A stretch of 18,369 nt of DNA from Bacillota bacterium. Its GTDB lineage: Bacteria; Bacillota; Clostridia; Peptostreptococcales; Anaerovoracaceae. The stretch lies in the NCBI GenBank assembly GCA_017515765.1, contig JAFWFF010000017.1:1-18369 (forward strand). Reading direction: 5' to 3'. The notes under the pieces were generated by a model. It had not been told where the DNA came from and did not search any database. It saw only the letters and a program-made list of their open reading frames with translations. A program made the position numbers and the translations under genes. Positions 7,737 through 15,161 of this stretch are shown in pieces (the first letter of the stretch is position 1; each line of letters opens with the position of its first letter).

Positions 7737-8120
7737 TCATTGCTCCGGCATCTCAGCGACCGCTTCTATCTCTATCAGTACGCCGTGATGGAGCTCGCTC
7801 GTGGGAACGATCACCCTCGCAGGCTTATGCTCCCCGAAGAATTCCCCGTAGACGCGGTTCACTTCGTCCCAAAGAGCGACGTCAGGGACGTATACCCTGC
7901 AGAGGACCACTCTGTCGCGCGAAGTCCCCGCGGCTCTCAGGACGCGGTCGACGTTTTCCAGCGCCTGCAGCGTCTGCTCAGTTATGCTTCCGGTCTGCAT
8001 GACCCCGGTATCGTGATCCATCGGGAGCTGGCCCGAAACATACAGCATGCCGCGCGAGATCATCCCGGGCACGTAGTGCCCTTTGTTAACGGCTTTGGTC
8101 TCGATAAATACTTCTTTCAT
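7737..8120 (-). CDS. ridA: RidA-family reactive enamine/imine deaminase
   Basis: Small protein of 127 residues of the YjgF/YER057c/UK114 (Rid) family. Members form trimers and hydrolyse 2-aminoacrylate and related enamines/imines made by PLP dehydratases. The key Arg (R102 in KPARVIV) and the following Glu (E117 in LIEIEAVAE) are in place, matching canonical RidA Arg105/Glu120, as is the YVSGQLP signature near the N-terminus. I use the ATG at 8120, preceded by AAGGTG at a 6-base distance; a GTG three codons upstream (8129) lies inside that binding site and is less likely. It is the first gene of the minus-strand operon, directly before the D-serine dehydratase-like gene, which fits a detoxification partnership. 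Confidence 0.93.
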   Translation of the reverse strand: MKEVFIETKAVNKGHYVPGMISRGMLYVSGQLPMDHDTGVMQTGSITEQTLQALENVDRVLRAAGTSRDRVVLCRVYVPDVALWDEVNRVYGEFFGEHKPARVIVPTSELHHGVLIEIEAVAEMPEQ

Positions 8121-8164
8121 ATTTTTCACCTTACATGGGGAGTTTTGCTGTGGCCCTTTTCCCC

Positions 8165-8193
8165 ATTATATCGAAAGGGAGCCCGGTTCTCAA
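8165..8193 (-). promoter_or_regulatory. Sigma-A-type promoter of the ridA operon
   Basis: On the minus strand TTGAGA (8193-8188) and a perfect TATAAT (8170-8165) are separated by exactly 17 bp, about 45 bp upstream of the ridA start. An inverted repeat ATGGGGA-N18-TCCCCAT (8135-8166) overlaps the -10 and the likely start site and could be an operator, which is inference. Confidence 0.78.
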
Positions 8194-8238
8194 TCGATGC
8201 GGGACAGCCCGGGGAAAACTTTTTTCAAAAAATTATTC

Positions 8239-8259
8239 ACCTTTAAGTCCGTTTAAGGT
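8239..8259. promoter_or_regulatory. Imperfect palindrome in the ridA/VTC divergent region
   Basis: ACCTTTAA and TTTAAGGT flank a 5-base centre (GTCCG), making a 21-bp nearly symmetric site between the divergent ridA and VTC genes. It has the size of a repressor operator. No convincing -35/-10 pair for the VTC gene is visible near it. Confidence 0.35.
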
Positions 8260-8300
8260 TGACGGCCTATCCTTTGATCAGAAAGCCGGAAACGCACGGC

Positions 8301-8314
8301 AAGGCGAAAGCCTT
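8301..8314 (+). promoter_or_regulatory. GAAA-tetraloop hairpin just upstream of the VTC ribosome binding site
   Basis: AAGGC (8301-8305) and GCCTT (8310-8314) enclose GAAA, a GNRA tetraloop, directly before the GGAGA binding site at about 8316-8320. It could be the last helix of a longer structured leader (8260-8314) or simply limit access to the binding site. I could not match it to a known riboswitch. Confidence 0.4.
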
Positions 8315-8325
8315 TGGAGATAGAT

Positions 8326-9183
8326 ATGAACGACAAGATATTTCAGAGACACGAGATCAAATACATGGTAACGGACAGCCTGAGGGACGCGGTCATCCGC
8401 GGCATGAGCGCCCGGATGATCCCGGACCCCCACGGCAAAAGCACTGTCTGCAACGTCTATTTCGACACTCCGGACTACAGGCTCATAAGGAGATCGCTCG
8501 AAAAACCCGAGTACAAAGAGAAAATCCGCATCAGGAGCTATGGGAAATGCCGCCCTGATGACAAGATCTTCATGGAGCTCAAGAAGAAGTGCAGGGGAGT
8601 GGTCTACAAGAGGCGCATCAGCCTGACGGAGGCCGAATGCGAGAGCTATCTTGCAGGCAGAGCCCCGCTTCCCGTGGACTCGCAGATAGGGAGAGAGATC
8701 GACTATTTCCGCAGCTTCTACAGGGGGCTCGCCCCGAAAGTCTACCTCTGCTACGACAGAGAAGCCTTTTACGACAGGGAAGACGACAGCTTCCGCGTGA
8801 CCTTTGACCGGAACATAAGGTACAGAGAGACAGGCCTTTCGCTCACGTCGGAACCCGGCGGCAGGCTCATCCTCCCCGATGGATATTCCCTTATGGAGAT
8901 CAAAACGGGCGGCGCCATACCCCTTTGGTTCGTGGAGATAATCACGCGGTACCGCCTGGCCAAGGCCTCCTTTTCCAAATACGGGACGGCTTACGGGATC
9001 ATCCTTAGGGAAAAGCTGGACAAGGACGGTTGCTTTGTAAGGGGGAACGCAGCGTTCTCCCCCAAAGCAGACAGGCAATACAGAGATATGAGAAAAACAG
9101 AAAGAGGAAAAATAAATGCTGGATACGCTTTTTTCGGGAATAATGACGGCAGGGAGCCTGTCGCTCACAGCCTTTTTAATTAG
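8326..9183 (+). CDS. VTC-domain protein (polyphosphate polymerase-type)
   Basis: Protein of 285 residues with the VTC fold, a triphosphate-tunnel-type domain that in yeast Vtc4 makes polyphosphate from ATP. Characteristic basic and acidic motifs lie along the protein: RHEIKY (8-13), YFDTPDY, KIRIRSYG, FMELKKK, a Tyr/Asp-Arg-Glu stretch, LMEIKTGG and FSKYGTAYG. These line the tunnel in family members. The start at 8326 follows GGAGA; an in-frame TTG at 8314 overlaps that site and is rejected. Bacterial VTC genes commonly sit beside DUF4956 membrane proteins, as here. The last 22 or so residues are encoded inside the downstream gene and look unlike the rest of the domain, possibly a read-through extension. 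Enzymatic activity in bacteria is not well established. Confidence 0.88.
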   Translation: MNDKIFQRHEIKYMVTDSLRDAVIRGMSARMIPDPHGKSTVCNVYFDTPDYRLIRRSLEKPEYKEKIRIRSYGKCRPDDKIFMELKKKCRGVVYKRRISLTEAECESYLAGRAPLPVDSQIGREIDYFRSFYRGLAPKVYLCYDREAFYDREDDSFRVTFDRNIRYRETGLSLTSEPGGRLILPDGYSLMEIKTGGAIPLWFVEIITRYRLAKASFSKYGTAYGIILREKLDKDGCFVRGNAAFSPKADRQYRDMRKTERGKINAGYAFFGNNDGREPVAHSLFN

Positions 9184-9799
9184 CCTTTTCTCCGCCCTCG
9201 TGCTGGGAACGGCGATCGCCGCGGTATACGGCTATAAATCGAAACACTCCGCAGGGTTCCTCATGACCATCGCCCTGCTCCCCGCGATAGTCGCGGTGAT
9301 AATAATGATGGTGAACGGCAGCCTCGGCGCTTCCGTCGCGGTCGCGGGCGCGTTCTCGCTCGTGAGATTCCGCTCCAATCCGGGAACGGCGAGAGAGATC
9401 TGCGCGGTCTTCCTGGCAATGGCGGTCGGCCTTGCCTGCGGGATCGGATACCCGGCGTTCGCTGCGCTCTTCGCGGCGATCATCTGCATAGCCACCCTGG
9501 CCTTTGAGCACTTCGGCATGATGCAGAAGCGCGACGCGGAGCTCGACAAACACCTTCACATAACCGTGCCCGAGGATCTGGAATACGCAGACGTATTTAC
9601 GGACCTGTTTGAGAAATACACTTCGGAAAGCACTCTCAAGAGCGTGAAGACCACCAATCTCGGAAGCCTGAACAAGCTGAACTACCTGATCACCATGAAG
9701 GAGCCGGGCAAAGAGAAGGAATTCATCGACGAGCTCAGATGCCGGAACGGCAATCTCGAGATCAGCATCTCGCTCGCGGGAGCCGAAGGCGACCTTTGA
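9116..9799 (+). CDS. DUF4956 membrane protein
   Basis: Protein of 227 residues. The N-terminal half has about four hydrophobic segments (residues about 12-38, 47-66, 68-85 and 97-130), with a conserved basic motif between them (FSLVRFRSNPGTAREI). The C-terminal cytoplasmic half (about 135-227) looks like a small alpha/beta domain. This matches the DUF4956 family, repeatedly found beside VTC-domain genes; the pair is presumed to act together at the membrane, but no function is proven. The start at 9116 is preceded by AGAGGAAA and lies 68 bp inside the VTC gene in another frame, so translation of the two is probably coupled. The gene ends in front of a strong terminator. Confidence 0.85.
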   Translation: MLDTLFSGIMTAGSLSLTAFLISLFSALVLGTAIAAVYGYKSKHSAGFLMTIALLPAIVAVIIMMVNGSLGASVAVAGAFSLVRFRSNPGTAREICAVFLAMAVGLACGIGYPAFAALFAAIICIATLAFEHFGMMQKRDAELDKHLHITVPEDLEYADVFTDLFEKYTSESTLKSVKTTNLGSLNKLNYLITMKEPGKEKEFIDELRCRNGNLEISISLAGAEGDL

Positions 9800-9841
9800 T
9801 CAAAGCCCCCATTCACATTTCACAGCCCGGAACGCCGGGCA

Positions 9842-9877
9842 AAAGAGGAGGCGCCGCCCGGCGCCTCCTCTTTCTCT
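9842..9877 (+). terminator. Rho-independent terminator after the VTC/DUF4956 operon
   Basis: A perfect 14-bp stem, AAAGAGGAGGCGCC (9842-9855) with GGCGCCTCCTCTTT (9860-9873), closes a 4-base loop (GCCC) and leads into a T-rich tail. It lies 42 bp after the DUF4956 stop codon. Confidence 0.92.
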
Positions 9878-9979
9878 TTGTAATTCTTCCCATTCCGCCC
9901 GCCTGCCGGAAACCTTCCCCGATTAGTCTTCCTCATATCATATATTACAAAAACGATTGTCCTTTTCCCCTTTAATGAG

Positions 9980-10008
9980 TTGAAATTCTCCCTTTAAAAT
10001 GGTATCAT
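9980..10008 (+). promoter_or_regulatory. Extended -10 promoter of the CoA-transferase gene
   Basis: TTGAAA (9980-9985) and TATCAT (10003-10008) are 17 bp apart, with TGG just before the -10 (extended -10). The direct repeat CCCTTTAA occurs at 9968 and 9990, 22 bp apart (about two helical turns), flanking the -35, and could be a regulator site. The expected transcript starts near 10015, leaving a short leader with AGGAGG. Confidence 0.75.
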
Positions 10009-10048
10009 TCTTATACTTGTTTGTCGTATCAAATAGGAGGATCGGTAA

Positions 10049-11404
10049 ATGTACAAGATCAGTGAATTAGAGAAAAAGTACAAAGAGAAATTGATCACCG
10101 CCGAGGAAGCGGCGGCTTTGGTAAAATACGGAGACCGTATCCACTTTGGTCTCGGCTGCGGCATGGTGGTCGACATCGACAAGGCCATAGCGGCGCGTGC
10201 GGACTCTCTCCATCACGTAACGGTCATCTCGACCATCAATCTCCGCAAGGAGCCGTTCGAGACGTCCAAGGCGACCCAGTCCAACGACCAGGTGAGATTC
10301 GTATCCGCCCACTTCGGCGGAGCGGACAGGCGCATGCGCGACGCCGGCCGCTGCTGGTATATGCCCCTCCTCTTCCGTGAGCTTCCGTCTTACTGGAGGA
10401 TCAACGACAACAACCTGGACATCGCGTTCTTCCAGGTGACCCCGATGGACAAATACGGCAACTTCAACATCGGTCCCCAGGTCTCCGACCTCTGGGGCGT
10501 CATCGTGGGCGCCAAGATGATCGTCGTCGAAGTAAATGAGAACATGCCGGTAGCCCTCGGAAGGCAGACACAGCTGAACCTCGCGGACGTCGACTACGTG
10601 GTCGAAGGCAGCAATACCCCGCTCCCGATCGTGCCCTCCAAGGAGCCGACCGAGATCGACCGCAAGATCGCAGGCCACGTCGTACCGCATATCAAGAACG
10701 ACAGCACGCTCCAGCTCGGTATCGGCGGCATCCCGAACTGCATCGGAAGCCTCCTCGCCGAGTCCGACGTCAAGGATCTTTCCGCCCACACCGAGATGCT
10801 CGTTGACGCGTATGTCGACCTCTACGAAGCCGGCAAGATGAGCGGCAACAAGAGCGTCGAGAACGGCAAGCTGCTCTACGCGTTCGCCGGCGGCACCAAA
10901 CGCCTCTACGACTTCATAGACAACAACCCGATCTGCTCCAGCGCGCCTGTCGACTACGTCAACAACATCGAGATAATCGGCAGCATAGACAATTTCGTAT
11001 CCATTTCCGGATGCATCAACGTCGACCTCTTCGGCCAGGTCTGCTCCGAAGCCGTGGGCTTCAAGCAGATATCCGGTACCGGCGGCCAGCTCGACTTCGT
11101 TCTCGGAGCCTTCCAGTCCAAGGGCGGCCAGAGCTTCCTCTGTACCCCCTCGACCAGGATGGACAAGGACGGCAATATGGTCTCTTTGATCACCCCGACC
11201 CTCCCGTCCGGCTCCGTGGTCACCACCCCGCGCCAGGCGACCCACTACGTCGTCACCGAGTACGGCGCGGCGAACCTGAAGGGCAAGAGCACCTGGGAGC
11301 GCGCTGAGATGCTGATAGAGATCGCCCACCCCGATTTCCGCGACGACCTGATCCGCGACGCCGAGGCGATGGGCATCTGGAAGCAGTCCAGCAAGCTCGA
11401 CTGA
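10049..11404 (+). CDS. Acetyl-CoA hydrolase/transferase-family CoA-transferase (butyryl- or 4-hydroxybutyrate-type)
   Basis: Cytoplasmic CoA-transferase of 451 residues, the usual length for butyryl-CoA:acetate and 4-hydroxybutyrate CoA-transferases. Family marks are GDRIHFG near the N-terminus, the GIGGIPN loop (about 231-237), the AHTEM motif whose Glu 249 is positioned as the residue that forms the acyl-CoA thioester, and GTGGQLDFVLGA with KGGQSF later on. Such enzymes move CoA between acetate and a fermentation acid, saving ATP or ending butyrate fermentation. The exact acid cannot be told from sequence. The gene is alone between its own strong promoter, AGGAGG binding site and terminator, and its codon use is very restricted (CTC, ATC, GAC and AAC dominate), which suggests high expression. 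It is probably not part of the sulfoquinovose operon. Confidence 0.9.
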   Translation: MYKISELEKKYKEKLITAEEAAALVKYGDRIHFGLGCGMVVDIDKAIAARADSLHHVTVISTINLRKEPFETSKATQSNDQVRFVSAHFGGADRRMRDAGRCWYMPLLFRELPSYWRINDNNLDIAFFQVTPMDKYGNFNIGPQVSDLWGVIVGAKMIVVEVNENMPVALGRQTQLNLADVDYVVEGSNTPLPIVPSKEPTEIDRKIAGHVVPHIKNDSTLQLGIGGIPNCIGSLLAESDVKDLSAHTEMLVDAYVDLYEAGKMSGNKSVENGKLLYAFAGGTKRLYDFIDNNPICSSAPVDYVNNIEIIGSIDNFVSISGCINVDLFGQVCSEAVGFKQISGTGGQLDFVLGAFQSKGGQSFLCTPSTRMDKDGNMVSLITPTLPSGSVVTTPRQATHYVVTEYGAANLKGKSTWERAEMLIEIAHPDFRDDLIRDAEAMGIWKQSSKLD

Positions 11405-11414
11405 TCCGACGATC

Positions 11415-11443
11415 AAAGGCGGCTGCAGAAAGCCGCCTTTTTT
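11415..11443 (+). terminator. Rho-independent terminator of the CoA-transferase gene
   Basis: A 10-bp stem, AAAGGCGGCT (11415-11424) with AGCCGCCTTT (11431-11440), has a 6-base loop and is followed by further T residues. It lies 11 bp after the stop codon. Confidence 0.92.
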
Positions 11444-11467
11444 GATGTCTCGGACGCGTTCCGCCTG

Positions 11468-11496
11468 TTGCATTATTATTAAATAAATGGTATATT
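11468..11496 (+). promoter_or_regulatory. Extended -10 promoter of the sulfoquinovose operon
   Basis: TTGCAT (11468-11473), a 17-bp spacer and TATATT (11491-11496), with TGG before the -10, give a good sigma-A-type promoter about 70 bp upstream of the GH31 gene. The spacer and -10 sequence ATGGTAT are shared with the CoA-transferase promoter. The A+T-rich stretch right after it (11497-11519) could hold an operator, but no clear palindrome is visible and no regulator gene lies in the window. Confidence 0.75.
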
Positions 11497-11534
11497 GTAA
11501 TTAATTAAAGCCTTTAACAAATCGTGCAGAGCGG

Positions 11535-11552
11535 CGGCGCAGGTATGCGCCG
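11535..11552 (+). promoter_or_regulatory. Hairpin abutting the ribosome binding site of the GH31 gene
   Basis: CGGCGCA (11535-11541) and TGCGCCG (11546-11552) form a perfect 7-bp stem with loop GGTA. Its 3' arm touches the GGAGGA binding site (about 11552-11557), so folding could hinder translation of the first gene of the operon. Confidence 0.5.
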
Positions 11553-11564
11553 GAGGAGCCTTCC

Positions 11565-13595
11565 ATGACAGAGAGACAAGCCGGTCCGGAAAGACCCGAA
11601 AACGCAGCAGGCCCGGGGATCAAAGAGACGTCCGGCAAGAGCGGCATCAGGGAGATGCTCCTGAATATGCGGCTCGAGGTGAACCGCGGCAAGAACCGCT
11701 TTACCATGAGCCACGGAAGCTTCAACTACCGGCGCCGGATGGGCGTCTGGAGGAAGCTTAAGCCCGCGGGCTGCGCGGAGACCGCCGGAGGCTTTGCCCT
11801 GCTGTTCGATGACGGCGGAAAGACCTTTGCTCTTTCGGTATCGGAAGCGCCTGCCGGGTACGACGTTCGGCTCATCGCGCCGCGCGGCACCGGAAGGAAC
11901 CTGTTCCGCGTCGCTTTCCCGACCGCCGAAGGCCTCCACTACTACGGCTGCGGCGAGATCCACTCCGCTTTTGACTTAAAGGGCCGCAAGGTCCGCATAT
12001 TCGTCGCGGAGCACCAGAACGCGCTCCGGATCGGCGACAAGATCGTCCGCGAGAAGCTTCTCGGCAAGAAGCCAGACCTTTCCATACCCTTCAGATTCTA
12101 CGAATCCTACTACGTCCAGCCCACCTTCACCACCAGCGGCAAATGGTGCTTCCACGCGGACACCAAAGCCTACGCGGAGTTCGATTTCCGAAAGAGCGGC
12201 GAGGTGAGCTTCGAAACTCAGGAGAAGGACGCCGTTTTCCACCTGAGGACAGCCGATACCTGCTCCGGGCTCTCGGAAGAGCTGACCGCGCTCACCGGAA
12301 GGCAAAAGCGGCTCCCGGACTGGATCTACGACGGGGCGATCCTCGCGGTCCAGGGCGGCACCGAGACGGTGGACCTCAAGATCGACCGCGCCCAAGGCGC
12401 CGGAGCGAAGGTCGCAGGCATCTGGTCGCAGGACTGGTGCGGCTGCCGCAGGACGGGCTTCGGCTACCAGGTGATGTGGAACTGGGAATGGGACAGGGAC
12501 CTTTATCCCGACCTCGATCGCAGGATCAAAGAATGGAAGTCGCGCGGGATCCGCTTCCTCGGCTATATCAACCCCTTCCTCGCGCTTGAGGGGAGCCTGT
12601 ACAGATACGCCACCGCCCGGGGCTGGTGCGTCAAAGACCGCAAAGGGCAGGATTACCTCGTAAAGATAACGACCTTCCCGGCAGCGATGGTCGACCTGAC
12701 CAACCCGGACGCTTACGAGTGGTACAAGGGCGTGATACAGGACAATATGATCGCGCTCGGCATGGGCGGCTGGATGGCCGACTTCGGCGAATACCTGCCG
12801 ACCGACTGCGTTTTGTTCTCGGGCGAAGATCCCGAACTGCTGCACAACCGCTGGCCCGCGATCTGGGCCGGGCTCAACCGCAAGGCGATAGAGGAGGCCG
12901 GCGTTTCGGACGAGGTGTTCTTTTTCACCCGCGCGGGCTATACGGATACTTGCAAGGAATCCCCGATGATGTGGACGGGCGACCAGCACGTCGACTGGTC
13001 CATGGATGACGGGCTGCCGTCGGTGATCAAAGCGACCCTTTCGCTCGCGATGAGCGGCTATGGGATCACTCATTCCGACGTCGGCGGCTATACCACGGTC
13101 ATGGATATGACCCGGAGCAAAGAGCTGCTGCTCCGCTGGGAGGAGATGAACGCCTTTTCCCCGCTCTTCAGGAGCCACGAGGGTAACCAGCCTTCCAGGA
13201 ACGCGCAGTTCGACGACGATGAGGAGCTTCTGGCCCAGCTCGCCCTGACGTCCCGCGTCCACGCTGCCCTCAAGCCCTATCTCAGGGAACTCGAGGCGGA
13301 GAACAGCGAGCGCGGCGTCCCCGTTATGCGGCCGCTCTTCTACCACTATGAGGAAAACCGCGCGTACGCGGAGTGCACGGAATACCTTCTGGGGAGAGAT
13401 ATCCTCGTCGCCCCCATAGTAAGGGAAGGCGCCTCGTCCCGCATCGTCTGGCTCCCGGACGATGAATGGGTGCATTTCTTCACCAAAGAGGAATACGGCA
13501 GCGGAAGCCATGACGTCGAAGCGCCCGTCGGAAGGCTGCCCGTCTTCGTGAGGAAGGGCGCGGAGCGCTTTGATGAACTGACGTCGATAGTGTGA
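11565..13595 (+). CDS. GH31 sulfoquinovosidase (alpha-sulfoquinovoside hydrolase)
   Basis: Retaining alpha-glycosidase of 676 residues, almost the length of E. coli YihQ (678). It should release sulfoquinovose from its glycerol or lipid glycosides. A beta-sandwich N-terminal region precedes the (beta/alpha)8 barrel. From memory of YihQ, the residues align one number higher here: nucleophile Asp 406 in GWMADFGEYL, acid/base Asp 473 in WTGDQHVDWS, and the substrate-recognition set Gln 263 (VQGGTE), Gln 289 (WSQDW), Trp 305 (VMWNW) and Tyr 509 (DVGGYTT). The YihQ sulfonate-binding Arg 301 is Gln 302 here (bases 12468-12470). No signal peptide, so it acts on imported glycosides. The start has GGAGGAG seven bases upstream. 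It is the first gene of an operon that contains all the other sulfo-transaldolase steps, which supports the call despite the Arg-to-Gln change. Confidence 0.88.
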   Translation: MTERQAGPERPENAAGPGIKETSGKSGIREMLLNMRLEVNRGKNRFTMSHGSFNYRRRMGVWRKLKPAGCAETAGGFALLFDDGGKTFALSVSEAPAGYDVRLIAPRGTGRNLFRVAFPTAEGLHYYGCGEIHSAFDLKGRKVRIFVAEHQNALRIGDKIVREKLLGKKPDLSIPFRFYESYYVQPTFTTSGKWCFHADTKAYAEFDFRKSGEVSFETQEKDAVFHLRTADTCSGLSEELTALTGRQKRLPDWIYDGAILAVQGGTETVDLKIDRAQGAGAKVAGIWSQDWCGCRRTGFGYQVMWNWEWDRDLYPDLDRRIKEWKSRGIRFLGYINPFLALEGSLYRYATARGWCVKDRKGQDYLVKITTFPAAMVDLTNPDAYEWYKGVIQDNMIALGMGGWMADFGEYLPTDCVLFSGEDPELLHNRWPAIWAGLNRKAIEEAGVSDEVFFFTRAGYTDTCKESPMMWTGDQHVDWSMDDGLPSVIKATLSLAMSGYGITHSDVGGYTTVMDMTRSKELLLRWEEMNAFSPLFRSHEGNQPSRNAQFDDDEELLAQLALTSRVHAALKPYLRELEAENSERGVPVMRPLFYHYEENRAYAECTEYLLGRDILVAPIVREGASSRIVWLPDDEWVHFFTKEEYGSGSHDVEAPVGRLPVFVRKGAERFDELTSIV

Positions 13596-13657
13596 CCGGA
13601 TCCGGCATCTCCCGGACCGGCGCATCAGCATATATTTTTTCTGCGGAGGAATTCGAA

Positions 13658-15148
13658 ATGAAAGATCAAAAGACCCGCGAGCAGAGCCTCTGGTCAAAGA
13701 TGAGCTACGGCTTTGCGGACATCTACGGCGGCGGCGCGTTCGTCGTGATCAGCACCTTCTACACGGTCTTCCTGACCAAAGCCCTCGGCATGCCGACGGC
13801 GCTCGCGGGGACCATCCCCCTCATAGGGAAGATCTGGGACGCTGTGACAGACCCGATAATGGGGAATATCTGCGACCGCACCCGGTCGAAATTCGGCGCG
13901 AAGCGCTTCTACATCCTGATAGGAAGCGTGATCAGCGCGCTGACCTTCGTCCTGATGTGGGTGAGCATGGGTGACGGCGCGTCAATGGCGGCGAAATACG
14001 TCTTCTATATGCTGATGTACATGCTGTTCTCGACCGGCTTCACCATCGTCATGGTCCCCTACAACGGACTGCTCCCCGACATGGTCGACGACTATACGGT
14101 CCGCAGCAAATTCTCAGGCGTCAGGATGATCTTCTCGACGTTCGGAGCGATCCTGGCCGGACTCATCCCGACCCTTTTGATCAAAGACAACACCAACCCC
14201 GCGCCGTACTTCACGGTCGCGCTGATCTTCGGAGTGATCTTCCTCGTAGTGATACTGCTCACGTTCTTCGGGACATGGGAAAAGCAGAAGGAGCCCGTAA
14301 AGGTCGGCTTCGCGGAGAGCTTCGTTCAGTCGCTCACCGTGTATAAGAGCAGGAGCTTCCGCCTGTTCATGGGCATCTTCCTCTGCGGCCAGGGCGCCGC
14401 GGACTTCGTGACAGGTCTCGCGGTCTACTACGTCGACGACGTGCTGAACGCCTACGGCGGCGGCAGGTTCACCTACCTCATGGCGGTGATCCTCCTCTCC
14501 CAGTTCGTCGGAACGATAATCTTCACACCGATAATGGCGAGGACGTCCAAGAAATTCCCGCTGATGGTCGGATTCCCCGTGAGGATAGCGGCGACGCTCG
14601 CTTTGCTCGCGTTCTCGCATGAAGGCGCCCCGTTCGCCATCATCCTGGTCCTCTCCTTCATCATCGGACTCGGCATGGCAGGATCGTCCACCACGATCTA
14701 CGCGATCCTCGCCGACATGGCGGACGTCGACAGGCTGATCACCTCGCTCAGCCGCCCGGGCATCTGCTCCGCGATGGCGACCTTCATCAGAAAGATCGCG
14801 ACAGGACTTTCCACTGCGATCATAGGGCTTTTGCTCACGGTCGTGGGATATAACGAGGTGCTCGCCAACGAAGGCGCGCGCCAGGCAGCTTCGACCCAGC
14901 ACGGCATCGCGATGATCTACATCTTCGCCCCGATCGTGCTCATGGTGCTCGCGATACTCTTCACCGTCTGGTTCCCGATGAAGAAGAAGGAATTCGAGAT
15001 CGTGAAGAAGGAGATCGCGCGCCGCGAAGGCGAAGACGACTCTCAGGCGACCCCCGAGGAGATCAAAGTTTGCGAGAAGATCACGGGATTCGCGTATGAC
15101 AGGCTCTGGAACAAAGAGAACGCTCTCTCGTTCAGGGCGGGTGAATAA
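13658..15148 (+). CDS. GPH-family sugar:cation symporter, putative sulfoquinovose (glycoside) importer
   Basis: Membrane transporter of 496 residues with about 12 hydrophobic helices, of the glycoside-pentoside-hexuronide:cation symporter family (MelB-like). The family signature after the second helix is clear: WDAVTDPIMGNICDRTRSKFG. E. coli sulfoquinovose clusters carry related transporters (YihO, YihP), and this gene lies between the sulfoquinovosidase and the transaldolase, so import of sulfoquinovose or sulfoquinovosyl glycerol is the natural inference. I start it at 13658 because of CGGAGGA eight bases upstream and a typical cytoplasmic start; the frame is open back to 13592, but that stretch is not transporter-like. 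A charged cytoplasmic tail (about 450-496) ends the protein. Confidence 0.88.
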   Translation: MKDQKTREQSLWSKMSYGFADIYGGGAFVVISTFYTVFLTKALGMPTALAGTIPLIGKIWDAVTDPIMGNICDRTRSKFGAKRFYILIGSVISALTFVLMWVSMGDGASMAAKYVFYMLMYMLFSTGFTIVMVPYNGLLPDMVDDYTVRSKFSGVRMIFSTFGAILAGLIPTLLIKDNTNPAPYFTVALIFGVIFLVVILLTFFGTWEKQKEPVKVGFAESFVQSLTVYKSRSFRLFMGIFLCGQGAADFVTGLAVYYVDDVLNAYGGGRFTYLMAVILLSQFVGTIIFTPIMARTSKKFPLMVGFPVRIAATLALLAFSHEGAPFAIILVLSFIIGLGMAGSSTTIYAILADMADVDRLITSLSRPGICSAMATFIRKIATGLSTAIIGLLLTVVGYNEVLANEGARQAASTQHGIAMIYIFAPIVLMVLAILFTVWFPMKKKEFEIVKKEIARREGEDDSQATPEEIKVCEKITGFAYDRLWNKENALSFRAGE

Positions 15149-15161
15149 GGAGGAAACGAAG

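Noticed and set aside
8121..8129. GTG start of ridA at 8129
   Set aside because: It overlaps the AAGGTG binding site that serves the ATG at 8120.
8260..8325. Cyclic-di-GMP (GEMM) riboswitch upstream of the VTC gene
   Set aside because: ACGCAC and GAAA-loop elements are superficially similar, but the second conserved half and the pairing pattern of that class are absent.
10067..11473. A 468-codon open frame on the minus strand, antisense to the CoA-transferase, and a 573-codon one at 11976-13697 antisense to the GH31 gene
   Set aside because: Both are mirror frames produced by the GC-rich third positions of well-supported plus-strand genes; they have low-complexity, Arg/Asp/Val-rich translations with no recognisable domain.
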